Shown piece after piece: positions 43,371-53,819 of a stretch of 64,000 nt of DNA. Below the pieces are notes generated by a model. That model was not told the DNA's origin. It worked only from the letters and a program-made list of their open reading frames with translations, and ran no database searches. The position numbers and the translations under genes were made by a program. The stretch is from Molossus alvarezi (Eukaryota; Chordata; Mammalia; Chiroptera; Molossidae). Location of the stretch: NCBI GenBank assembly GCA_037176705.1, contig CM073886.1, positions 17,940,501 to 18,004,500 on the forward strand, read 5' to 3'. How positions within the stretch are numbered: position 1 is the first letter of the stretch; every line of letters begins with the position of its first letter.

Positions 43371-43484
43371 AGGTTGCCGTAGAGATCAAATGATACGACG
43401 CATACAAAAATCTTGCCACAGAATGCCACACACACAGCAAAAGAGACACCCATGAATAAGCCTGTTACCTCTCTGTAAACTGGG

Positions 43485-43660
43485 ATGATAGCAGCTAGAC
43501 TTTATTGGGTGCTTATAATCCTCTCATGGAATAGTCTCCTGCGATGAAGGCTGTTATCCCCATTCTATGGATGGATAAGCTGAGGCCCAGGGAAATGGAG
43601 TGAGTTGTTCAAGGTCACGCATCTATGAGAAGATAGAGCAGGATCTGTAGCACTGTGCTG
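43485..43660 (-). mobile_element. MIR SINE, antisense
   Basis: CTTTATTGGGTGCTTATAAT, TTATCCCCATTCTATGGATG and TTCAAGGTCACGCATCTATG. This is the third MIR within 600 bases. Confidence 0.8.
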
Positions 43661-44769
43661 CCTGAATCCAGAGCCCATGCTGTCCGCCCTGCGACGTAGT
43701 GATTCTCTGGCTGGTGCCCTTTCTTTGAAAAGACCTCTGTCCAGATTGGGGGAAGGTCAAGGATCCCCAGGCATTCCTGGCTCCACTGAGTCCAGTCCAT
43801 GACCTTCTAGCGAGCCTGCTCAGTGCCCTGTGCTCCAACAATCCCATTCCCGTGCAAACGGCCTGTGATGCCATGCGGGTTACTGACAACTCTCAAGAAC
43901 CCTGAAGAAGTCCTGGGCAGACTGGATACAAAGCCCTTGTCAGACATCCTACTTTTAGTGTTCTCCCTTGTGAGTCCATTCAGGAAGTATGTATTTAACA
44001 CTTCACTTGTTTTGCCATTCTCCCGGCTTCATTTTGCAAAAGCCCTTGTGATAACCCCCGGGTCCTTCACCAGCCCCCTGCGGGTCTTGTCCTCGGGCAA
44101 ACTCGAGTGCTGTGTTCAGCGTCTGCGGCCAGCAATGTGTCCGCGTTCCATGTTGCATCACCAAAGCCCTCCTTTATCTCCATGCAGTATTTCCCAGCAT
44201 TCTGTGTGTCCCGCCTTCCCTTGACCTGTTACGTCTCTTTCAGATACTGGTGCCATGTGCAAATAGACACTTCGTGCCACGAGTTTCCTAGCAAGGGCAC
44301 AGCAATGAAGCGTTCCTTCCCAGACTGGTGTTTATCCTCCCTCTCCAGCTTTTATTCTCAAGCATCTCCCCTTGCCTGGTGGCACCAGCAGGTGGCCTAT
44401 TCTCTCCTGAGTGTCCCTCACCCTCGGGGGGTCAGAGGCCATCCCTGCGCCGTGGACGGGCCAGGCGGCCCTGGTTACCCGCACCTTGATCTCTGATAGG
44501 AGATTGAAATTCTCCGTGCGTTGTGGGGACCGCAGTTCTGCTATTGCTCACGCTTGTTTCTTGATTCAGTGACTCGGTAACTCTATTAGACATGACTGAT
44601 ACAGACCCTATTCACTTTAATGGCTTTGGAGATGAACAGAAGCAAAACTTCTCTTGATTGTACCAATGTATGTAGAAGCCTGTGGTTTTTGTCTATGTCT
44701 TTTTATTCAAAAAATATGGTTGAGGCACCAAAAGAGCGACTGAAGTCTGAGTCTGTTGGGAGTTTTGTT
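43661..44769. other. Unassigned DNA with a CTCF-like motif
   Basis: No gene or repeat recognised. A perfect match to the CTCF core lies at 44385-44396. Confidence 0.4.
44385..44396 (+). promoter_or_regulatory. CTCF-like core motif
   Basis: CCAGCAGGTGGC fits the consensus CCASYAGRKGGC at every position, plus orientation. Motif evidence only. Confidence 0.45.
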
Positions 44770-45190
44770 TTTCTGTTGTGTTTCTAAATCGAGGTGAAAT
44801 TAACATAACATGAAATGAACTGTTTTGAAGAGGACCACGTGGCAGCGAGACACTCACAGCCTGTCAGCACACGTATTCATCTCCCCAAATAAAACCCTGC
44901 AGCCACAGGGCAGTTTTATTCCCCATCCCCCTCCCTCCCAGCCCCTCGGAACCACTAGTAATTGTTCTGTCTCCACAGACTGGTCTGTTCTGGACATTTC
45001 ATGCCGGTGGAGTCATACAACACGTGGCCTTTTGTGTCCGGCTTATCTCACTTAGTACAGCATTTGCATGGTTCACCCCTGTTGTAACATCGATCAGAAC
45101 TTTATTCTTTTTTATGGCTGAATACTATTCCACTGCCTGCATAGACCACATGTAGTTATCCATTCATTGGCTGATGGGCACGGGTTGTCT
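44770..45190 (-). mobile_element. L1M 3' end, antisense
   Basis: GTGAAATTAACATAACATGA, CATTTCATGCCGGTGGAGTC, TTTTTTATGGCTGAATACTA and CCATTCATTGGCTGATGGGC are typical antisense L1 3' landmarks. Confidence 0.85.
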
Positions 45191-45699
45191 CCACATTTTG
45201 ACTTGGTTGGATTTTCAAACTTCGCAGACTTCGCCTGGGGGCCATGGCTACACTCTGCACTCAGCTGTCTTTTCCTTGGTGGGTCTCCTGTGCCTCGACT
45301 TGCCAGCCTCTTTTTGGAGAGGGCAGTTAGAGGGCCAGGAGCTGCAGTGAGAATCATAGGACCACAGCAGGGAATCTGGCACTGCTGCTTGAATATGTCC
45401 TGCCACCCCATGGGGTGGCCTTGGCTCCTGCAAAGACAGCCCTCCTGGGCCACCTCAGCGTGTACTCAGGGACCAGTGTCTGCGCTCTGTCACCACCTGG
45501 GGGATGTAAGAATTACCCCAACACCTACTTCACCACCAGAGAGTCTGACAATTTATGTGGGGTCAAGGGTGGTAATTTTTGTTTGTGTGTTGAGTGGGGT
45601 GAATAGTGGGCCCCAAAATGTATGTCCAAGTCCTAGCGCCCAGGGGCACCAGAATAGAAAGCTCGGACAGGGTGCTGTGCCAGGCTCCATTGGTCACTT
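45191..45699. other. Unassigned DNA
   Basis: A possible MER5-like scrap (GTCACCACCTGGGGGATGTA) lies at 45489-45510. The rest is not recognised. Confidence 0.35.
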
Positions 45700-46016
45700 A
45701 TTTACAATGGGCATAACCAAGCTGCTTTCATACAAGACATTGCTCGAAAGTGATCGGACAGACCGAAGAATAGGAGCGACATTGGCAAATGATATATCTG
45801 ATAAGGAACTTGTATCTAGAATATATAAAGAACTCACAACTCACCTATAAAAAGGCAACCCGGTTTAAAAATGGGCGAAGGATGTGAATTGACAATTCTC
45901 CAAGGAAGACACACAAATGGTCAGTAAGCACATGAAAACATGTTCAACATCATTAGTCATCAGGAAAACGCAGATCCAAACCACAATCAGATGACTAGAA
46001 CCAAAAACACAGGTAA

Positions 46017-46269
46017 TGCCCTGGCCGGTTTGGCTCAGTGGTTAGAGCATTGGCCTGTGAACCAGAGAGTCCCAAGTTCAGTTCCCACTAAGGGCACGTA
46101 CCTCGGTTGCAGTTTGTCTCTGGCCCCAAGGGTTGTGTGGGTGGCAGCCACTCTATGTGTCTCTCTCACATTGATGTTTCTCTTGCTCTCTTCCTCCCTC
46201 TCTATCTGAAGATAAATGCAAAAAAAAAAAAAAAAATATGTCCTCGGGTGAGGATAAAAAACAAAACAA
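46017..46269 (+). mobile_element. VES SINE with perfect 14-bp duplication
   Basis: TGGCTCAGTGG (A box, 46031-46041), AGTTCAGTTCC (B box, 46075-46085) and ATGTCCTCGGGTGAGGAT end. AAAAACACAGGTAA flanks it exactly at 46003-46016 and 46270-46283. Confidence 0.97.
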
Positions 46270-46795
46270 AAAAACACAGGTAACAACATGTTGAGACCTT
46301 TCTGCCCTCCCAGTGGGGATATAAAATGGTGCAGCCACTTTGGAGAACAGTGTGGCAGTTCCTGAAACCAGTAAGATCAAACAGAGTCAGCCTATGACCC
46401 AGCATTTCCTCTCCCAGGTGTATACCCAAGAGAACTGAAAACACGTGTCCACATGAAGACATGTACACACGTGTTTTCTGTTGCATTCTTCATAATAGCC
46501 AAGAAGTGAAAACAACTGAACTGTTCATCAACAGGTTAGTCAATAAACAAAATGTGGTCTATCCATAAAATGGAATATTTTTCAATCATAAAAAAGAAAT
46601 GGCGTTCTGATAATGCTATAGCTTGACCCAACCTTGGCAACATTGTATGCCAGTCACAAGACACCTCATGTCACCTGATTTCATTTCTATGAAGTCCACA
46701 GTTGGCAAATTGATAGACAGTAGGTTAGTGGTCAGTGTGGCTGGGGGATCTGAAGGGATGGGGGTAGTCATGAAAATCTATAGTGGTTTTTTTTA

Positions 46796-47030
46796 TCCTC
46801 ACCCAAGGACATCCTTGTATTTATCTTCAGATAGAGCTGGAGGGGGGGAGGGGGGAATCAAGAGAGAAACATTGACGTGAAAGGGACACATCGAGTGGTT
46901 GCCACCTGCACGACCCAACCGGTGCCGGGGACAAACTGCAACCGAGGTACGTGCCCTTAGCGGGAACCGAATCCGGGTCTCTCTGGACCGCAGGCCGACA
47001 CTCTAACCGCTGAGCCAAACCAGCCAGGGC
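46796..47030 (-). mobile_element. VES SINE, antisense
   Basis: Begins ATCCTCACCCAAGGACATCC, has GGGAACCGAATCCGGGTC (B-box complement) and ends GAGCCAAACCAGCCAGGGC. A short imperfect duplication TAGTGGTTT / TAGTGTTTG may flank it. Confidence 0.93.
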
Positions 47031-47190
47031 TAGTGTTTGTTTTTGAGGTGATGGAATGTTCTAAAAATGAGTGTGGCGATAGTTGGATGTATCTGTGAAT
47101 ATACTAAATACCGCTGAATTACACACTTTGAATGAGCAAATTGTATAGCACTTGGATTTTACCTCAATAAAGCTGTTTTTAGAAAAAGTG

Positions 47191-48038
47191 ACTGGGAACT
47201 GTGGCATAGAGCCCGATGCCCCTTCCAGCTTCTGTCACGTAACGAGCTGCGTGATCATGCACAAACGTACTTAGTAGATGCTCAGTTAACTGGTTTTGCT
47301 TTTCTAGCACGGCATCCCGAGGCCAGGACTCCCTCTGCAGCAGCACAAGAGCTCGTCTTGTCAGACGTGGTCTGTTCCACGTCTCTGACCGGGTGACGTG
47401 TTCAAGGACGGAAGTCCGTGTGGCATCCCCCACGTAAACGATGGGCAGCACTGCAGTGTCCCAGAGACACGGGTGCTGGAAGGGTGTGCAGTTGGTGTCA
47501 CATGAGCCAATTCATGCTCGAAGACAACCACTCTGGCTGCAGAACAGAGAATGGACTGCTGGGGAGAGAGTGGAGTCAGGGGTCCTCCGTGGGAACCACT
47601 GCAATGAAAGGGGCCTGGGTCCAGGCAGGAACACTGGGGATGCTGAAGGGGGACAGGCATTTCGCAGGCCGTGGCATTTCACAGGTGGGACAGCAAGTCC
47701 TGGTAGCTGATGGAAGAGAGGATGGTTGGGGCCACCTGGATATCATGGCTCCTAGGGGCACCTGGTCAGTCTGCGAGGCCACCGAAAGTCAGGGCTGGGG
47801 TGGTGCATGTGGAGGGAGGTGAGGAGCACTGTCCCCTGATGGGAGGGGTTCCACCTAGAGGAAGATGCTGGCCCCATTCCGTGACCTCGGGGTGCTGGCA
47901 GGGGAGAGAGGAGCGTGGGGTGCCTGGCTCGCCTGCAGGGTTTGTGAGGGAAAGTTTCGCGTGTGCTGCCATCACCTGCCTGAGGTTCTGGGCTTTGTGG
48001 TACCTTCCCCACCACCGGACCAGGTAAACTGAAGGGCA
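47191..48038. other. Unassigned DNA
   Basis: Several chance frames in both strands, no recognised gene or repeat. Confidence 0.4.
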
Positions 48039-48072
48039 TAAACCTGGCCACCTAGGCTTGTTCTCCTCAGTG
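48039..48072 (+). repeat. 34-bp dispersed direct repeat, copy 1
   Basis: TAAACCTGGCCACCTAGGCT followed by TGTTCTCCTCAGTG recurs at 48368-48401 with one difference. GAAGGG lies shortly upstream of both copies. Confidence 0.95.
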
Positions 48073-48084
48073 CCTAGGGGGTGG

Positions 48085-48215
48085 CACAATGGCTTGAGAT
48101 GTGCGGGTTCCAGGTTCAGACCTGGAGCTGCCTCGTCTAAGTCATAAGACCTGGGCCAGTTACGTCACTTCCCTGAGTCCAGTTACCCAGTAAATGAGTA
48201 GATCGTCTCTCTTTC
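48085..48215 (+). mobile_element. MIR SINE
   Basis: CACAATGGCTTGAGATGTGC, GGTTCAGACCTGGAGCTGCC and GACCTGGGCCAGTTACGTCA follow the MIR 5' half. Confidence 0.7.
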
Positions 48216-48224
48216 TAGAAACAG

Positions 48225-48345
48225 GTAATGTCATTACTTCCACTTTCCAGAGGTACAGAATCCTGCAGCTCATGAGTAGAAGAAAGACAGTTTGGACCCT
48301 CGCAGTCCGACTCCAGAGCCTGTTCCCATAACCACTGCACCCTGC
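48225..48345 (-). mobile_element. MIR-like remnant, antisense
   Basis: TCATTACTTCCACTTTCCAG, GCTCATGAGTAGAAGAAAG and CGACTCCAGAGCCTGTTCCC fit an antisense MIR. Confidence 0.6.
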
Positions 48346-48367
48346 CTCTTGATGAAGGGTAGCTGCG

Positions 48368-48401
48368 TAAACCTGGCCACCTAGGCTTGTTCTCCTCGGT
48401 G
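48368..48401 (+). repeat. 34-bp dispersed direct repeat, copy 2
   Basis: Same sequence as 48039-48072 except G for A near the end. The 295 bases between the copies hold MIR-like pieces in both orientations. Confidence 0.95.
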
Positions 48402-48449
48402 TCTAACTTTGACAAAGCCCACAAAGGACTGGGCTGGAGGGTCTGTAAG

Positions 48450-48580
48450 ATCATCTAGCCCTCATCTTATTTTAAGTACATTTACAGATACAGCCTCTGA
48501 AGCTCAGAGAGGTTAAGTAACTTTCCCAGAGTCACACAGCAAGTCAGCCAGACTCCTGTCTTGAACCCAACTCTGACCTC
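48450..48580 (-). mobile_element. MIR SINE, antisense
   Basis: CTCAGAGAGGTTAAGTAACT, TTCCCAGAGTCACACAGCAA and CTTGAACCCAACTCTG are the MIR core in antisense. Confidence 0.85.
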
Positions 48581-49759
48581 CATTGCTGTTCTCCTTCTAC
48601 TCCCCTGGCCTGGCCTGCAGAGGGTCATTTTGCGGAGTCCTGTTAACCCTGTCCTTCCCAAATGCCTACTCAGAGCCATTGGGCCACAGGGCCAGTGTCT
48701 GCCCTGGTGCTTCCCTGACTGATGGGAGACGCAGTTTTCTGTAGCTGCATATCGACGCCTGAGACAACAGCCTAGCATTTCAGAGGAGGCTGCTTGTAAC
48801 AAAAAAGGGCAGCAGGTGTTATTTGGGCTAAATTGACCTTGAAATTGATTTCTTTATTTTATGACTTACTGAGAGGAGATTAATACTTTTTTTTTCCTGC
48901 AGTCTGAAACAATTTACATGGTAATAGAAGGCATAGTCAGTCACATAAATTGCTGGAAGTGGTCGTGTTCCAAGGGAAAAAAATACAGAGCTTACTCACA
49001 TTGATTTCTTTGCCCCGGGGAGAAGCAGAGATTTTAACATCTGGGAATAGGGAGCTAAATTTTCTCTCTCATTTCAGAAGCAGAGGAATGAAGAGCTTAA
49101 TCTGACATTTACACAGAATCTTCTAAGATGGGGGGAAGAGAAGAGCCCGGGTTCCTTGCTGAAAGTGAGCCAGTATTTCTCCTCAGACGGGCTCTGGGTG
49201 GTTTGATGAGGGATGGCAGGTGGGGCCCAGATGACATTTCCAGAAGCTGGGACTTGGGATGCTGGCTGCTGGAGTGTCAGGTGCCTGTGGGGGCACCTGC
49301 AGGTGCAGTGAGAGGCTGGTGATATGAACTCACACCCAGGCTGAGGAATCATGTGAATGAAGACCTTGCTTTCACGTTTCTGGACTTTGCCTGTGGCTAC
49401 CAGACCCTGCCCAGGGACAGGGTTTGGTTTCAGGTGTCATGTCAGTGCGCATAGATGGGTAGCATTTCTGAGTGTGCTGGATTGGATCCTGATACTGCAT
49501 CTGGGCTCGGCAGGAGAGTGCAGCGCTCGCTCAGTACTGCCTGCCCTGGGAACCAAAAAGCAAGTGTAGCATGTGTGCCACATATCTGAATGTCTGGGTG
49601 AAAACCATGAATGCCAGACCACAGTGACAGGGCTTTTGTCCTTCAAAGAAATCTCAAATCATTTGCCACATTGTGTGAGCTAATTTTTTTCCAGGAAATG
49701 TTAAGAAATGAATTCCATACCCAAACGGCTCTGCTTGTATTGCCATATGTTATTCCTTA
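48581..49759. other. Unassigned DNA
   Basis: No repeat or gene recognised. A strong splice-acceptor-like sequence (T run then CCTGCAG) lies at 48887-48902. Confidence 0.4.
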
Positions 49760-49918
49760 AATTATTTTCTTTTCAAAATAAAATAAAATTTTTAGGGTAA
49801 AATAAATATTTTTAGTTGACAGTACATGCCCAGAGTACACAATTAAGAGTCCGAAGGGTAAAATGAGTTTTTTTACTACTCCATCCTACTCAGCCAGTTC
49901 CTCTCCCCAAAATCAGCT

Positions 49919-50139
49919 TTTCTTTTTTTTTTTTTTTAATAGAGTGGAAAAGAGGGAGGGAGAGAGAGAGAAACATTGATATGAGAGAGACACATTGATT
50001 GGTTGCCTCCTGCACGACCCCAACCAGGACCAGGGATTGAACCTGCAACCCAGGTACATGCCCTTGACTGAGAATTGAACCTACAACACATCGACCTGGT
50101 GGCTGATGCTCTAACCACTGAGCAAAATTGGCCAGAGCC
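49919..50139 (-). mobile_element. VES SINE, antisense
   Basis: T-run start, GAGAAACATTGATATGAGAG core, two B-box-complement-like blocks, end GAGCAAAATTGGCCAGAGCC. AAATCAGCT flanks it at 49910-49918 and 50140-50148. Confidence 0.94.
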
Positions 50140-50547
50140 AAATCAGCTATTTTTTAAAGGCATTAAAAAAAACTCTGTCTTCTGGAGATTTCCTTGCATA
50201 TGCTGTATATGTATTTATTCTTAAAACAGTAAGCAGATGGTGGCATGCTAGACGTACCAGTCGGCATTTCACTGTTTATCCCTGTCATTCCGTATTGAGC
50301 TGGCTCATTATTTTACTGAGGGTGTCTGGGTGCACCCTAACTTATTTACATCGTCTCTGAATAATGGAAATATATGTTGCTCCCAATATTTTGTAATTGA
50401 AAAAACAGAAATGCTTCAGTGACTCTTTGGCATTGGTCATTTCCACATGCGCAGACATTCTCTAGCAGAAATTCCAAGAAATGAAATTGCTGGTTCAAAC
50501 ATTCTCAACTTGGCAAATGTTGACAAATGTATGAATTTTGTTGTTGT

Positions 50548-50988
50548 TCATCCTCATCTGAGGCTATTTTTTCCATTGACTTTTAGATAAGAAGAAAGGG
50601 CCTGGCCAGTGTGGCTCACTGGTTGAGCGTTGACCCATGCACCAAGAGGTCGCTGATTCCCCGTCAGGGCACGTGCCCAGGTTGTGGGCCAAATCCCCAG
50701 TGGGGGACATGCAGGAGGCAGCCAATCAATGTTCTCTCTCATCGATGTTTCTATCTCGTCCTCTCAAATCAATAAAGAAAAAAAAATAGAGAGAGAAAGG
50801 GAGGGAAGGAGAGAGAAAGAGAAACATCGATGTGAGAGAGACACACTGATTGGTTGCCTCTCTCAAGACTCCAACTGGGGCTGGGATCAAACCTGCAACC
50901 CAGGTCCGTGCCCTTGACTGGGAATCAAACTCATGACTCTTTGGTCCTCAGGCTGACACTCTAACCACTGAGCCACACCGGCCAGGCT
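50548..50988 (-). mobile_element. VES SINE, antisense, interrupted by a second SINE
   Basis: The tail part TCATCCTCATCTGAGGC…TCCATTGACTTTTAG (50548-50598) and the body GAAACATCGATGTGAGAGAG…GAGCCACACCGGCCAGG (50787-50988) are two halves of one antisense SINE. TGACAA-type sequence near 50520 and 50987 may be its outer duplication. Confidence 0.88.
50599..50786 (+). mobile_element. VES SINE, sense, nested inside another SINE
   Basis: CCTGGCCAGTGTGGCTCACT, GACCCATGCACCAAGAGGTC and ATCGATGTTTCTATC mark the GTGTGGCTCA subgroup. TAGAtAaGAAgAAAG / TAGAgAgAGAAAGG on either side (50584-50598; 50787-50800) looks like a diverged target duplication. Confidence 0.92.
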
Positions 50989-51484
50989 GACAATACACAG
51001 TTCGCACTGTGTAAGAGCACATGTGTCTCCACACTCTGTCGCCTTGGTCCTTTGCCAGTATGAGGAGAAAACAACCCCTCGTCTCGCTTTCTACTTCTCC
51101 TCTTCTGGGGGAAGCAGAGAAACCCTTAGCATGTATAACAGACGTCTGCCCTCTCCTCTGTGAACTCTCTGGATGTCTCCTTGGCTCATTTTTTCCCCTT
51201 TGATTTCTATTGATATTTTTCTTATTGGTTTAGGGGAGCTCTTTATAAATGTAGGAAATTACTCTTTGTTCAATGAGTTTTGTCTTCCACTTTGTTTAAG
51301 GCTTTATTTTTCCTGCAGCAAACATGACTATTCAACATTGTGAGTCATTTGCTTTATGATGCTTGGGTCATAATTAGAAAGGTCTTCATCACTACCACTC
51401 TGAGATGACAGGAATCTCCATGATTTGATTGAATAAGCTACGTCCTCCAATACATCCATGCATCATGGAGTTATTATATATTTT

Positions 51485-51945
51485 TAATTTATCTTTATTA
51501 TTGAAAGTATTACAGATGTCCCTTTTTTCCCCCGATTGACACCCTCCTCCCTGCTCCCCCCCACCTCCACACACACACACTGCCTTTCCCACACTGTTGT
51601 CTGTGTCCATTGTTTATGCATAAACATTCTTTGGCTTATCTCTTCCCTCCTCTCCCACCCCTATTCCTTCTGAGGTTTGTCAGTCTGTTCCCTGCTTCCA
51701 TGTCTCTGGATCTATTTTGATTGTCAGCTTATTCAGCCCAAGTGTCCATCAGTAGACAAATGGATAAAAAAGCTGTGGTACATGTACACAATGGAGTACT
51801 ATGCAGCTGTAAGAAAGAAAGATCTCTTATCCTTTGAGACGACATGGAGGGACATGGAGAGTATTATGCTAAGTGAAACAAGCCAGTCAGAGAAAGACAA
51901 ATATCACATGATATCACTTATTTGTGGAATCTAATGATAATGAGG
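51485..51945 (-). mobile_element. Short L1 insertion with 5' inversion (twin priming)
   Basis: 51485-51725 is antisense L1 3' UTR, starting at T-rich sequence and passing a C-rich block. 51735-51945 is sense ORF2 3' end: its frame (51677-51934, plus) ends …[14 protein letters not shown]…SLICGI, nearly the same as the C-terminus of the full-length L1 ORF2. The two parts point in opposite directions and meet near 51726-51735. Read on the minus strand this is an inverted upstream piece joined to the 3' UTR and tail, the hallmark of twin priming. Confidence 0.85.
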
Positions 51946-53139
51946 GGTTATTTTGATTTTCTTTGGAAGATGCACTCGGTGGTGTGGGGAGACTGGGTCC
52001 TCTCTGGGATCACCTGGGGGCCATGATCTAGCCTGTGGGCTCCTCAGCCGGCTTTTTCCCTCTCGGCACCCAGCCTTCTGAAGGGGCAGCACACCCCTGT
52101 GGTCAGGCCACTGAGGGGCACGGTGGCCTGGGCTGCCCAGCAGACATTCACAGTGCTGACCCTGCCTGTCTTTCACAGCAGGGCCCCTAGGAACCCCCCA
52201 TGTCCCGGACCCTGTACCTCCTGTTCATTGCTCAGGAGGCTTTCATCAGCCTTGGTCTTGGCCTTCTGTTAACCTGAAAGGTCATTTCTATGCCAGTAAT
52301 GTCATTCCAATGCCACCTGCCACTGTCTCCGGGAGCTCACACTAGCTCAGGAAAGGGTGCCCGTGGATGGCCTCTCTTTGAGAGACATCATCTCTTATGG
52401 TGTCTGTTTCCCTCACCAAGTCTGGCTTAGAGCCTAGTGTTACTGGCTGTTTTTAAGGCAAGCAGGGAAGTGGGCTCCGGGGATCGGGCACAGAGTCTGC
52501 TGCTGCGTTCAGGACGCTCGGGGACTGTGCTAACAGGGCTGCTGCCGATCCAGGTCGGTACACGCAGCCACGGGAGCGCAGACTGACTGGTGCCCTCTCC
52601 GTCTCCAGGGGGGAAGGCTCCCTGTGCTCCTCCTAACTGTGCCGTGGACGTGTGGCAGAGTGAGGGACAGTCAGCTATGCAGGAGGGCGGGCGCTGTGGA
52701 CAGGAGGCTCCCGGCTCCTGGGAGGGAACATCTGCAGCTAAGGGACTGCTGGCTCTTTGGAAGCAGGGCAGGGACCCAGGGTTGTGCGCTGCCCTTCCTG
52801 GGGGAGCAGCTCACCAGAGGGGGACCACGATGGCCATGCGCCCCTTGACATCTCGGCCCAAGCCCTGGCCCTACGCAGCTCTCTGAGCTATTTGGGCCGC
52901 GTTCTCAGCCTTCGTGTGTCTACCTGCACAGCAGTAGACAGAGCCCTCCTCGCGTCCTTGTGAGGACAGACAAGCAAGAGCACAGGAGGGCTCAGCGCTC
53001 GGAGTCACCGGAGCTCCATCCGCACGAGCTGTTGCTGGGCGAGACAGCGGAAAGTCACCCCAGACCAGTCCCAGGGGGCTGGGTGTGGCCCTCGAGGACC
53101 ACCTGTGTCCTCAGGTAGGGTGGTGTCCGCTCAGAGAGA
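51946..53139. other. Unassigned GC-rich DNA
   Basis: No recognised repeat. 52500-53130 is GC-rich with scattered CpG and short frames on the plus strand; no protein family is recognised. Confidence 0.4.
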
Positions 53140-53505
53140 AATCTAGACCAATGCTGCCTAACGGCGACGTCACCAGAGCCGCAGAGGCGATGCGAAACGT
53201 TCTAGCAGCCGCATTGAACAGTAAAAAGGAACGGATAAAATTAATTGTAACAATATATTTTACGTTAAATATTCATACTATATTTATATATTTAAATAGA
53301 ATAATACACTTTACTTTTATATATTATTAAATATTATCATTCGAACATGTAATTGATATAAAAATATTAATGAGATATTAATATTAATGAGGTATTTCAC
53401 ATTCCTCACCCCCATACAGTCTTTAAAATCCAATGTGCAATTTATACTTGAGCGCATTTGACTCTGGGCTGTATGTGGCTAGTGCTGTACTGGACGTTGG
53501 GCAGG
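53140..53505. mobile_element. hAT-type non-autonomous MER element, longer relative
   Basis: Left end CCAATGCTGCCTAACGG, interior GAACATGTAATTGATATAAA, AATGAGATATTAATATTAAT, TCTTTAAAATCCAATGTGCA, right end GTATGTGGCTAGTGCTGTAC plus TGGAC. Same family type as 9205-9375. Near-terminal inverted repeats are diverged. Confidence 0.72.
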
Positions 53506-53516
53506 GCAGGTCTAAG

Positions 53517-53819
53517 AGGGGCAGAGAGAGAGAGGGAGAGAGAGAGGGACAGACGGAGGGAGGGAGAGAGGAACAGAGACAGAGAGGGAAGAAGAGAAGT
53601 CAGAGAGAGGGAGGGAGAGAAAAGGAAGAAGAGAGAGAGAAGGAAGAAGAGAGAGAGGGAGGGGGAGGGAGAGAGAGGGACAGAGAGAGGGAAGGAGAGA
53701 GGGACAGAGAAAGAGAGAGGGAGGGAGAGAGAGATACACAGAGAGAGAGAGAGGGAGGGAGGGAGAGGGACAGAGAGAGAGAGAGGGACAGAGAGAGAGA
53801 GAGAAGGGAGACAGGGAGA
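53517..53819 (+). repeat. (GGAGA/GA)n purine tract
   Basis: About 300 bases with almost no pyrimidine except C in ACAGAG units. Overlapping frames on both strands read Glu/Arg or Ser/Leu runs and are artefacts. The strand asymmetry favours triplex (H-DNA) formation. Confidence 0.96.

Larger units (their letters stand above)
45700..47190 (+). mobile_element. L1M 3' portion, sense, split by two VES SINEs
   Basis: ORF2 C-terminal homology (CAAATGATATATCTGATAAG; TGGTCAGTAAGCACATGAAA) precedes the first SINE. ACTTTGGAGAACAGTGTGGC, AAATGGAATATTTTTCAATC and GATGGAATGTTCTAAAAATG follow, ending with TTACCTCAATAAAGCTG, the L1 3' UTR end. The original L1 is thus about 1000 bases. It is non-coding. Confidence 0.88.
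49760..51450 (-). mobile_element. Probable ancient L1M 3' region carrying SINE insertions
   Basis: Phrases such as AATTCCAAGAAATGAAATTG, CTGGTTCAAACATTCTC, GGGGAGCTCTTTATAAATGT and GGGTCATAATTAGAAAGGTC resemble antisense 3' UTR sequence of old L1M/L1ME elements. The match is loose and three VES SINEs interrupt it, so the limits are approximate. Confidence 0.45.
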
